Positions 1-6,536 of a stretch of DNA of 41,622 bases are shown here, piece by piece. The first letter of the stretch is position 1. Every line of letters starts with the position of its first letter. The stretch is from contig WFRI01000017.1 of NCBI GenBank assembly GCA_015486615.1, positions 1-41,622 of the forward strand. The letters are read 5' to 3'. The translations under genes and the position numbers were made by a program. The DNA comes from Candidatus Omnitrophota bacterium (GTDB lineage Bacteria > Omnitrophota > Gorgyraeia > Duberdicusellales > Duberdicusellaceae). Below the pieces are notes generated by a model. The model was not told the origin of the DNA. It saw nothing but the letters and a program-made list of their open reading frames with translations, and searched no databases.

Positions 1-71
1 GTTATTGCTTGAACGTCCAACGTCCAACGTCGAACGTCCAAGGTCGTAAGTCCAAAAGATGCAGGCCTAAA

Positions 72-141
72 GCAACTTTTTAAGACAGTCTTGTTTTGTT
101 GCATTTGCAACTTTTTAAGACTGTCTTATTTCGTTGCAAAC
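72..141. repeat. Tandem 35-bp duplication, each unit a possible hairpin
   Basis: Units at 72-106 and 107-141 share GCAACTTTTTAAGAC and ..GTTGCA at the same offset, with a few substitutions between them. Each unit is framed by GCAAC...GTTGC and contains AAGAC(A/T)GTCTT, so each could fold on itself. The pair interrupts the heptad tail of the preceding repeat copy and ends exactly where the next core starts. Confidence 0.7.
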
Positions 142-200
142 CAATCCCGGCATTGCCTTTCGTTGAGATATACCCTGTGCCGTTATTGCTTGAACGTCCA
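139..200 (+). repeat. Dispersed 62-bp repeat core, copy 1
   Basis: The core begins AACCAATCCCGGCATTGCCT and ends ..CTTGAACGTCCA. It aligns without gaps to the copies at 6377-6438 and 31376-31437, with about 9 differences from the latter. It differs mainly at core positions 30-33 (GATAT here, CCGG in the other two). That change removes the CCGGC/GCCGG inverted pair present in copies 2 and 3. AACGTCC heptads follow directly. Confidence 0.85.
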
Positions 201-317
201 ACGTCCAACGTCGAACTTTCAACATACGGCATTTTTTCAACGTCCAGCGTCTAACGTCCTGGACTTTGGACCTTGGACTTTGGACTTTCGACATTCCTAA
301 TAGCCTGAGGCCTAAAG

Positions 318-1358
318 TCAAAGAAGGCTTTTAGCCAAATCAAAAACCTCGCCGGCAGAAATATTCTGAAGGCATAAAAAGCCTTTTTGGCATTTATGCG
401 CCAAACATTCAACACATTCAGCAGGAGGTTTATGGATAAAAAAAGACTTGTCTCCCAAAGGCCGCCAGCGCCGGGGAGAAAGGCCTTTTTGATTGCGGCT
501 AAAAATTGCCACAACCGGCACATCTAACGCCGAAGCAATATGCACCAGGCCGGAATCATTAGATACAAAAAGGCTCAATTTAGAAATTAAGGCAATTACT
601 TTGTCAAGGCTAAGTCTGCCGGCCAGATCAAAAAAACTAAAATCTGCACTTTTTTTAAACCTGTCTGCAATCCATCTTTCCTGCTCAGAACCAAAAATAA
701 TTATTTCTACGGCAAATCTATCTTTCAACATTCTGGCCGTCTCAGCAAACTTTTCAGCCGGCCAAACTTTTGAGGAACAACTTGCGCCTATGCCTAAACC
801 TACAAGCCGGCTGCCGGCAAGTTTGTTATCCAAAACAAACCTTTCAGCCCAAGATAAACTTGCTTCTGCAGGAACAAGCGTCAATTTATCAACAAATATT
901 TTCAACCCGGCTTCCCGTAAAACCTGCAAAGTATAATCCCGCTCGTGTATTGTGCCGTTTTGCTTTAAATGTTTTATCTTATGTGTAAGCAGAAACCCCA
1001 TCTTCCTGTTCCAGCCAATTCTTACTGGAATACCTGCAAAAAAAGTCATTAAATTAACCCTGTTAGTAGGATGAAGTATAAACGCAACGTCAAATTCCTT
1101 CTTTCTAATCTGCCGGGCAAAACGCATTGACTGCCAGAAACTATTCTGCCTGCCGTATTTGTCATAAATAATTACTTCGTCTAAAAAAGGGTTGTTCTCT
1201 ACTATTGGCTTGTCGTATGGCCGGGTAAGAAAAGCAATATAACTATCAGGAAAATTAAGCCGGATATTTTCTATCGCCGGAGTAGAAAGCACAACATCGC
1301 CTATTCTGTCAGTACGGGTTATTAATATCCTTCTTATCTTTTTTTTATCTAACTGCAT
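318..1358 (-). CDS. Glycosyltransferase family 9 (LPS heptosyltransferase-like), no. 1
   Basis: Predicted transferase that adds heptose or a related sugar from an ADP-sugar donor to the LPS inner core at the cytoplasmic face of the inner membrane. The N-terminus (about residues 10-30) has the GT9 pattern ILITRTDRIGDVVLSTPAI. The C-terminal donor-side motif SNDSGLVHIA lies near residues 266-275. A late Cys cluster (about residues 315, 318, 323, 329) is shared with the next two genes. The 346-aa length is normal for the family. The ATG start overlaps the end of the upstream GT9 gene by 10 bp, so this is the last gene of a three-gene GT9 unit. The exact acceptor cannot be told from sequence. Confidence 0.88.
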   Translation of the reverse strand: MQLDKKKIRRILITRTDRIGDVVLSTPAIENIRLNFPDSYIAFLTRPYDKPIVENNPFLDEVIIYDKYGRQNSFWQSMRFARQIRKKEFDVAFILHPTNRVNLMTFFAGIPVRIGWNRKMGFLLTHKIKHLKQNGTIHERDYTLQVLREAGLKIFVDKLTLVPAEASLSWAERFVLDNKLAGSRLVGLGIGASCSSKVWPAEKFAETARMLKDRFAVEIIIFGSEQERWIADRFKKSADFSFFDLAGRLSLDKVIALISKLSLFVSNDSGLVHIASALDVPVVAIFSRNQKGLSPRRWRPLGDKSFFIHKPPAECVECLAHKCQKGFLCLQNISAGEVFDLAKSLL

Positions 1359-2266
1359 ATCTCTTTAACTGCTTTAATTACCTCCTGCGCAGGTATTTGC
1401 GTAAGGCATTTATTTTCGCCCAGTCGGCAAGAACCTGCCTGACAGGGAACGCAGGCAATATTATTGGTCAAAACTATATTCTCCCGGCTGAAAGGCCCGT
1501 ATAATTCAGGCGAAGTAGGCCCAAAGACAGCAACAATCCGAGCATTTACGTAGCTGGCAATATGCAGAGGAGCACTGTCCACAGCCAATACTGCCAGGCC
1601 GTAATATTTAAAAAGATAAAACAAATCTTCCAGATTAGTCTGGCCGGCAAGGTTTATTGTAATATCCGCAGAACTTATCCCATCATCAGGCCCGCCGATT
1701 AAAACAGACTTGAAACTTTCCTTTAATCCCGTTAAAACTTCCACAAGTTTATGCTCCGGAAAAGATTTAATTCGGGAACGGGAAAAAGGACAGACAAATA
1801 TATACTTATCCCGGCCTAAAAGGCTTGTAAAATATTGCCTTCTCTGCAGAGATATACGCGGATACACCAGGGTATCAGGATTTAACCCCTGGCATATTTT
1901 CCCCGCTATATCCAGATAATAATCTTTTTTATGCTTTTTTTCAGGCCTTAAGCGGATAAAGGAAGTCCTCTTTTTGGGAAAGCACAAATAAGAATAAGCC
2001 GTATTTTTAAAATCAGCAATAACCTCAAACTGGCCTAAAAACCTGCGCCATAAGCCTATTTTCTGTCTTAAAGAAGATTTTTTCCGGTAAATAAACACTT
2101 CTCTAAACAAAGGGAAACTCTTTACAAACCTTTCAGCAGACGGAGAAGATAAAGCCGAGAAATCATAAGCGGCAAAATTTGCGGCAACCAGCGACAAAGC
2201 AGGAAGGCAAAGAATAATATCGCCGGCATTAGAAGGAAAGATGATTAAAACTTTCTTCCTTTTCAC
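1349..2266 (-). CDS. Glycosyltransferase family 9 (LPS heptosyltransferase-like), no. 2
   Basis: Second of three consecutive GT9 genes, 305 aa. The N-terminal Rossmann start is VLIIFPSNAGDIILCLPAL. The donor-binding motif AVDSAPLHIA sits near residues 228-237, followed by VAVFGPTSPELYGPF, which is typical of the family. Four Cys near residues 272-287 form a CxxC-x4-C-x6-C cluster also seen in no. 3. Its GTG start overlaps the stop of no. 3 by four bases, which indicates translational coupling. It probably adds one sugar of the LPS core. It is diverged from its two neighbours rather than a recent duplicate, so each may add a different residue. Donor and linkage are not known. Confidence 0.86.
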   Translation of the reverse strand: MKRKKVLIIFPSNAGDIILCLPALSLVAANFAAYDFSALSSPSAERFVKSFPLFREVFIYRKKSSLRQKIGLWRRFLGQFEVIADFKNTAYSYLCFPKKRTSFIRLRPEKKHKKDYYLDIAGKICQGLNPDTLVYPRISLQRRQYFTSLLGRDKYIFVCPFSRSRIKSFPEHKLVEVLTGLKESFKSVLIGGPDDGISSADITINLAGQTNLEDLFYLFKYYGLAVLAVDSAPLHIASYVNARIVAVFGPTSPELYGPFSRENIVLTNNIACVPCQAGSCRLGENKCLTQIPAQEVIKAVKEICS

Positions 2267-3267
2267 AAGTCAAACACCTCTTTAATTTTCCCAAAAACCT
2301 CTTCGGGAAGAACTCCTTTCATACAAAAATTATCCCGGCATTCTAAGTTAAGGCAGGGCCTTGGACAAGGCACATCTTTTTGTATAATTATTTTCTCTCC
2401 CCTGCCTCTTGGGCCGGTTAAACTGGCAAGCGTCGGGCCAAACACAGCCAAAACCCTGCCTCCGGCGGAATTGCAGATATGCATAGCCCCTGTATCTGCA
2501 GAAACAAAAATCCCGGCATTAGAAGATATAGCGGCAAACTCGCTAATAGTAGTTCTGCCGCATAAATTTAACGGCTTATGCCGGCATTCGCAAACAATTC
2601 TTTCGGCTGCTCTTTTGTCAACTTTACTGCCGGTAATAAAAACCATAAAGCCGTATTCCATCAACATATCACAAAGCCTAATATAATATTCAACCGGCCA
2701 TTTCTTCAACTTCCAATTAGCGCCGGGATGCAGAACAACAACGCCTTTATAACTCCGGAAGCGCCGCAAGAGTCTTCGAGCCTTATTCAAATCTTCCTGC
2801 GGAATAAAAACCTCACTGGTTTTAGAATCCGGTTTTATGCCCAAAACTTCAAGAAAAAACAAATATTTATCCATACGGTGAAAATCCGGATTTATTACCA
2901 GTTTGTAAGTAAGCAAAAAATTGGTCTTCTTCCGGGCATAGCCTGCCAGAATTTTAATCCCAGCCAAACGGCACAGCAAAGCGCGGGTAAAAGATCTTTG
3001 CAGCAGCAAAGCAGTATCTATGTGTTTCTTCTTCAGCATCCTGATGAAATTTAATCTGGCAAAAAATCCCCGGTGAGAACTTCTCTCGTCAAACTCCAAT
3101 ATTTCATCAACAAACGGGTTATAAGACAAAACCGGCTTTACCCGGGGATGAACCTGGACAAGAATACGCGCAGAAGGAAATTTTTCTTTTATATTTCTAA
3201 ACAGCGGGGTTGCCAAGACAACATCCCCCAGCCAATTAGGGACAACCACCAGGAAGGTTTTATACAT
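2263..3267 (-). CDS. Glycosyltransferase family 9 (heptosyltransferase II-like), no. 3
   Basis: First gene of the GT9 trio and the closest in style to WaaF/RfaF. It has VVVPNWLGDVVLATPLF near the N-terminus, VVLHPGANWKLKKWP in the middle, and SADTGAMHICNS followed by VLAVFGPT at the donor site. I moved the start from the track's TTG (3312) to the ATG at 3267 (MYKTFLVV), because the extra residues do not resemble the family N-terminus. No good Shine-Dalgarno is visible before either start. The C-terminal cluster CPRPCLNLECRDNFC is shared in kind with nos. 1 and 2 and could bind metal or be structural. It is translationally coupled to no. 2. Confidence 0.86.
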   Translation of the reverse strand: MYKTFLVVVPNWLGDVVLATPLFRNIKEKFPSARILVQVHPRVKPVLSYNPFVDEILEFDERSSHRGFFARLNFIRMLKKKHIDTALLLQRSFTRALLCRLAGIKILAGYARKKTNFLLTYKLVINPDFHRMDKYLFFLEVLGIKPDSKTSEVFIPQEDLNKARRLLRRFRSYKGVVVLHPGANWKLKKWPVEYYIRLCDMLMEYGFMVFITGSKVDKRAAERIVCECRHKPLNLCGRTTISEFAAISSNAGIFVSADTGAMHICNSAGGRVLAVFGPTLASLTGPRGRGEKIIIQKDVPCPRPCLNLECRDNFCMKGVLPEEVFGKIKEVFDL

Positions 3268-3546
3268 AGCATAATGATTACAAAATTGTCCCGGCAGACG
3301 CCAATTTACCAAGAATTTTCAAAGCCTGTTTTTTTATCTTCTGCCGGCAGATTCTTTTCAACAACCGCCGCACTTAAAAAATACCTGACTTTTCTAATCC
3401 GGCTTATTATAAAATACGCAGCTGCCGATTAATCATCATTATGATACAAAAAAATAAATATTCAAGAGAATTATCCGCCTTTTGCTTACTGTTAAAGAAA
3501 CGCTGACGCACTCTGTAGAAAATGCCCAATGTCTAAAAAGTGTGTT

Positions 3547-3576
3547 CCGAGGCGGGTGCCGGCAAGAAAACGGCTG
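3547..3576 (+). repeat. 30-bp segment shared with 10601-10630
   Basis: CCGAGGCGGGTGCCGGCAAG.. here aligns gaplessly with CCGAGGTGAGTTCCGGTAAG.. at 10601. By my count 23 of 30 bases match, and most differences are transitions. At the 10.6-kb site this segment overlaps the right arm of a long palindrome. Here the palindrome is absent. Confidence 0.5.
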
Positions 3577-3582
3577 TTAGAT

Positions 3583-3610
3583 TTGCTATTTTTCCCTGCT
3601 GGCGTATAAT
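3583..3610 (+). promoter_or_regulatory. Sigma70-type promoter giving a probable leaderless rsmB-like mRNA
   Basis: -35 TTGCTA (3583-3588), a 16-bp spacer, and a perfect -10 TATAAT (3605-3610). Only six bases separate the -10 from the ATG at 3617. The normal +1 position, seven bases after the -10, is therefore the A of the start codon. No Shine-Dalgarno is present. Confidence 0.65.
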
Positions 3611-3616
3611 TACTCT

Positions 3617-4567
3617 ATGCAGAAAGCGATTTATAGACTGCCTGCGGATTTTATAGAAAGGCTAAAAAATATTTACCCAAAACAGCACATAGGAGTCTTA
3701 AATAGTTTCCTATATAAAAAAGAGCCATGCTTTAGGGCTAATTTAATAAAGACAACCCTTCCGGATTTCATCCGGCAGATAAAGAATGAAAACATACGTT
3801 ATCAAAGAATCCCATGGTATAAAGAAATATTTATTTTAAAACATCCTGCTCAAAAAGAATTTCAGAAAAGCAAAGTATTCCTTAATGGCTTAGCTTACCT
3901 GCAAAACCCCTCCAGTGCCCTGCCTGCATTTATACTTTCGCCTAAGCAGGGCGAAAAGATATTAGACCTCTGCGCCGCACCAGGAAGCAAAACTTCTCAA
4001 ATAGCATCTTTAACTCAAGGCAATGCAGAAATTATTGCCGTGGAAAAAATAAAGCCCCGCTTTTACAAACTCTTAGCCAACCTTAAAATATTGGGAATAA
4101 CCAATGTAAAAACTATTCTAACTGACGGGGAGTTTATCTGGAAAAAATACCCTGAATATTTTGACAAAGTCTTAGTAGATGCTCCCTGCAGCAGCGAAGC
4201 CCAATTTATGGTTAATTTCCCGAAAACTTTCTCCTATTGGTCAAAACGTAAAATAAAAGAACAACAAAGAAAACAAAAAAAGTTGATATTCTCCGGGATA
4301 AAATCCCTAAAACCCGGCGGGATACTAATATATTCCACCTGCACTTTCAGCCCGGAAGAAAACGAAGAGGTAATAAATTGGGCCTTGATGAAATTTGAAG
4401 GGAAAATATCTTTGCGGGAAATAAAAATTCCTGTTAAAAACAATACCAGCGGTCTGACTCAATGGCAGGGAAAAGAATTTTCTCCACAGATGGTTTTTAC
4501 TAAACGCATTCTGCCTGATAATATTATGGAAGGCTTTTTTATCGCAAAACTGAAGAAGATAAACTAA
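3617..4567 (+). CDS. RsmB/NOP2/NSUN-family RNA cytosine-C5 methyltransferase
   Basis: SAM-dependent methyltransferase that makes m5C in rRNA or tRNA. The AdoMet-binding motif DLCAAPGSKTSQ lies near residues 117-128. Two catalytic cysteines are visible: one in DAPCSS (motif IV) and one in YSTCTFSPEENE (motif VI). The protein ends with the family-type segment MEGFFIAKLKK. At 316 aa it is the short form, without the N-terminal NusB-like domain of E. coli RsmB, so it is nearer to RsmF or the archaeal/thermophile NSUN types. It is the only plus-strand gene in the left 34 kb and has its own promoter. It converges on a decayed glycan gene region. The RNA target cannot be told from sequence. Confidence 0.9.
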   Translation: MQKAIYRLPADFIERLKNIYPKQHIGVLNSFLYKKEPCFRANLIKTTLPDFIRQIKNENIRYQRIPWYKEIFILKHPAQKEFQKSKVFLNGLAYLQNPSSALPAFILSPKQGEKILDLCAAPGSKTSQIASLTQGNAEIIAVEKIKPRFYKLLANLKILGITNVKTILTDGEFIWKKYPEYFDKVLVDAPCSSEAQFMVNFPKTFSYWSKRKIKEQQRKQKKLIFSGIKSLKPGGILIYSTCTFSPEENEEVINWALMKFEGKISLREIKIPVKNNTSGLTQWQGKEFSPQMVFTKRILPDNIMEGFFIAKLKKIN

Positions 4568-4569
4568 TA

Positions 4570-4671
4570 TTATATTTTCTGCAGGATAATTTCCGCCCGC
4601 CTAAAGATTACTTTTCCGCCGGCATCGCTGCCGTAAAGGTGTACGATTATATATTTGTCAACTAATCTCAT
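4570..4671 (-). CDS. Small ORF, 33 aa, unknown
   Basis: ATG at 4671 to TAA at 4570 encodes a 33-residue peptide (begins MRLVDKYIIVHLYGSDAGG). It is missing from the ORF track because of its length. Its ATG overlaps the ancestral stop of the GT2 pseudogene (the junction reads ATGAGATTAGTTGA), as expected for a coupled downstream gene in a once-functional operon. It stops 2 bp before the convergent rsmB-like stop. I do not recognise a family. It may be a real small protein, or the surviving 5' end of a larger gene truncated when this segment decayed. Confidence 0.3.
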   Translation of the reverse strand: MRLVDKYIIVHLYGSDAGGKVIFRRAEIILQKI

Positions 4672-5390
4672 ATCTTTTTAGTTTAGCCAGAAACGCAAGC
4701 CTGGACAAAACAAACAGCATAACTGCCGCGGGACAAAAACTGACTTTGCTATGTTCGTCGTTAAGCCACCTTACCGGCTGCTCTTTAATCCTCAATCTTT
4801 TCACTTTGCTCTCAGCAAAACTTCCAAATCAAAGGCAAAACCTCTAACCTGCAAACTTTCAAAAATATCCCGGCAGGCATCTCTTCTAAAAAACTTAAAT
4901 CCGCATTGGGGAATCTTTAAAATCCGGAATTAACAACGGCCTTGCCAAAACATTAAAAAAACTTCCCAAGATACTCCCTGACAAAAGGCCGGCGTTTTAG
5001 CAGCTGCGCACCTTTTACTGCCCGGGAAGCAATAATAATATCAAAACTGCCTCTGCTCCCTAAGAATTTCCCTAACTCGTCAATAGGCATAGACAAATCC
5101 GCGCCCGTAAACAGAACATATTCTCCCTGTGATTCCAAAAAGCCCCTTTTGACTGCCGAATCTTTACCCTGATTAGCCTGTTTTACCAACCGCAGGCTGG
5201 CTCAAATCTGCTTAAATTTCTCAACCACCTCAACTGTTTTATCCTTAGAGCCATCGTCAACAACAATTACTTCAAAAGAAAAGTCTGTGCTTCGGAAAAA
5301 TTCGCTGATTCTTCCTAAAGTTCTGCCTATTCTATTCTCTTCCATTCTCTTCTCTTCATTATAAGCAGGAATAATTATAGATAAAAACAT
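4658..5390 (-). pseudogene. Decayed GT2 glycosyltransferase (dolichyl-phosphate glucose/mannose synthase-like)
   Basis: The ORF track shows only two fragments (5202..5390 and 4953..5189), but homology-like sequence continues across about 730 bp. The N-terminus is MFLSIIIPAYNEEKR, with VIVVDDGSKDKT. An in-frame TGA at 5202-5204 splits it. After ..REYLGKFF a 7-base T tract shifts the frame. Then follow NVLARPLLIPDFKDS and, after another one-base shift, QCGFKFFRRDACRDIF, which is the D-(S/T)-QCGFK motif of this family. GFAFDLEVLLRAK comes next, and after a third shift RIKEQPVRWLND, ending in a hydrophobic tail and TGA at 4658. One stop and three frameshifts, with motif order kept, indicate a true pseudogene rather than one sequencing error. 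The intact ancestor would have been about 240 aa and would have loaded a sugar onto undecaprenyl phosphate. Confidence 0.85.
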
Positions 5391-5465
5391 CTGCTTATAT
5401 TTATTCTAAAACTTCCTTATTATCAACTTAATAGCCTCGTCCTTAACCTTGATTTTAACTCATCC

Positions 5466-6305
5466 TCATCCAACTGCCAGCAGAAAACTGACAAATTTAA
5501 TAAAATAATTCAGACAAGTAAGTACTGCGAAAACCGGATTTCTCCTTTGTAAAATATCGTCTAAGAGATCGCTTCTGCATTCCAGAATCAAACTTTTCAG
5601 CAAATTTCCAGCCTTGCCCCGGGATATCAAGTTGTGTTTTAACTGGGCTTTATATCCCCAATAATACCACTTAAACATATTTTTCACCAAAGAAGGAAAA
5701 CTGTCCCGGCGCAAATGTCTGGCTTTAGCCAAAGGTGTATATTTTAAAATCCGGCTCTGCTGATTCAGCCTTATGCCTATTTCCACATCTTCGGCGTTGG
5801 TAAGAAAACCTTCGTCAAAACCGCCGGCAGCAATTAAAACTTCCCTGCGGTAAGAACATACTGCACCAGACAGCATAGGCAGTCTTTCCCACACGGAATC
5901 CCCGAAATTCTGCCTCAAATAAATGTTCCTCCACCTCCCGATTAGATAAGATCCGTCATCATCCAGCCGGCCTCCTACCCCGCTGGTTTCCGGGCCGTAA
6001 GCAAACAGTATATTCCTGATAAAATTCTTGTCTAAAACAACATCCGCATCCACAAAAACTATTATTTCTCCTTCAGCCTGTTTTACTCCAAGATTACGGG
6101 CAAAAGCAACACCCTTATTTTCAGAGATACGAATGATTTTTACTCCTTCGATATCTTCTACTGCCGGAGACAAACCATCATCTACAATAATAATTTCCAA
6201 AACAGGCACTGACTGGTTTCTCAAAGAATCTATTGCTAAGCGCAAAGTCCTGCGGCAATTAAAACAGGGAATAATCACGCTCACTCTATTGTTTGTGTTT
6301 GCCAT
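5466..6305 (-). CDS. Glycosyltransferase family 2
   Basis: GT-A fold transferase, 279 aa. It has VSVIIPCFNC at the N-terminus, EIIIVDDGLSP, then GVAFARNLGVKQAEGEIIVFVDADVVLD containing the DxD metal/nucleotide-sugar motif (DAD). GGFDEGFLTNAEDVEIGIRL carries the acceptor-side ED. A hydrophobic C-terminus (YFIKFVSFLLAVG) may associate with the membrane. It probably helps make LPS, O-antigen or exopolysaccharide with the nearby GT9 genes. It ends 75 bp before the decayed GT2. The spacer contains a coding-like run (VKIKVKDEAIKLIIRKF) in the same frame after two stops, which may be more decay. The start may be leaderless. Substrate is unknown. Confidence 0.85.
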   Translation of the reverse strand: MANTNNRVSVIIPCFNCRRTLRLAIDSLRNQSVPVLEIIIVDDGLSPAVEDIEGVKIIRISENKGVAFARNLGVKQAEGEIIVFVDADVVLDKNFIRNILFAYGPETSGVGGRLDDDGSYLIGRWRNIYLRQNFGDSVWERLPMLSGAVCSYRREVLIAAGGFDEGFLTNAEDVEIGIRLNQQSRILKYTPLAKARHLRRDSFPSLVKNMFKWYYWGYKAQLKHNLISRGKAGNLLKSLILECRSDLLDDILQRRNPVFAVLTCLNYFIKFVSFLLAVG

Positions 6306-6311
6306 AAAATA

Positions 6312-6317
6312 ATTTTA
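6312..6317 (-). promoter_or_regulatory. Candidate -10 box for the GT2 gene, leaderless geometry
   Basis: On the minus strand TAAAAT is followed by TATTTT and then the ATG at 6305. A standard +1 would again fall on the A of the start codon, the same spacing as at the rsmB-like gene. No recognisable -35 is present, so this is weaker evidence. Confidence 0.35.
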
Positions 6318-6376
6318 CCCCTAAAATTCTTTTGATTCTTTGCTTTACCTGAGAAATCTTCCCAGATACAATTAAG

Positions 6377-6510
6377 ACCCAATCCCGGCATTGCCTTGCG
6401 TCGAGCCGGACCCTGTGCCGCTATTGCTTGAATGTCCAACGCCCAAGGTCGTAAGTCCAATACCCAATGTTGTAAGTCTAAAATGCAACCTTTGACATTC
6501 GACATTTATA
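6377..6510 (+). repeat. Composite repeat copy 2 (62-bp core + heptads)
   Basis: The core lies at 6377-6438 (ACCCAATCCCGGCATTGCCT..) and differs from copy 3 at about four of 62 positions. It keeps CCGGC...GCCGG. A heptad tail follows: AACGCCC AAGGTCG TAAGTCC AATACCC AATGTTG TAAGTCT, ending in GACATTC GACATTT. It sits between the queA stop and the GT2 start on the minus-strand transcript. ORF-track entries 6281..6505 and 6432..6629 are shadows over it. Confidence 0.85.
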
Positions 6511-6536
6511 TAGCCAGTGCTTTTTTTGACGGCAGA

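Larger units (their letters stand above)
1..317. repeat. Composite intergenic repeat block (core + AACGTCC heptads, about two tandem copies)
   Basis: This gene-free stretch lies 3' of the minus-strand GT9 gene that ends at 318. Bases 1-35 are identical to 182-216, so the window opens inside one repeat copy and a second follows about 181 bp later. The second copy has a 62-bp core at 139-200. Degenerate 7-bp units follow (AACGTCC, AACGTCG, AAGGTCG, TAAGTCC). From about 265 they switch to the complementary sense (TGGACTT). Between the copies sits a 35-bp tandem duplication (72-106 and 107-141). The ORF-track entries over this block (91..300, 115..321, part of 251..523) are translations of repeat and show no family features. 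Confidence 0.85.
3268..3616. other. Divergent intergenic region between GT9 operon and rsmB-like gene
   Basis: 349 bp between two divergent genes. It holds the rsmB-like promoter at its right end, a short heptad-like tract (AATGCCC AATGTCT near 3520-3535), and a 30-bp segment at 3547-3576 that resembles 10601-10630. A 31-codon minus-strand ORF (GTG at 3373, stop at 3278) is discussed under rejected items. I see no RNA gene. No convincing promoter for the GT9 genes is visible. Confidence 0.6.

Noticed and set aside
1-300. CRISPR-like array, because of regular repeats
   Set aside because: The units are 7 bp, degenerate and directly adjacent, with no unique spacers and no cas genes nearby.
91-523. 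ORFs 91..300 (+), 115..321 (-) and the 3' part of 251..523 (-)
   Set aside because: They are translations of the heptad repeat block and of the GT9 3' end in another frame, with no start signals or family features.
3278-3373. 31-codon minus-strand ORF (GTG start; basic peptide, RRLLKRICRQKIKKQALKIL) just before the GT9 trio
   Set aside because: It looks mildly coding-like but has no Shine-Dalgarno, no recognisable family and a composition easily produced by A-rich sequence; too weak to list as a gene.
4751-4933. Plus-strand ORF of 60 aa
   Set aside because: It is antisense to the GT2 pseudogene, whose conserved motifs explain the region.
5202-5204. TGA as selenocysteine or recoded codon in the GT2 gene
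   Set aside because: Three further frameshifts follow, no SECIS-like structure is evident, and this family has no selenoproteins that I know of; decay explains it.
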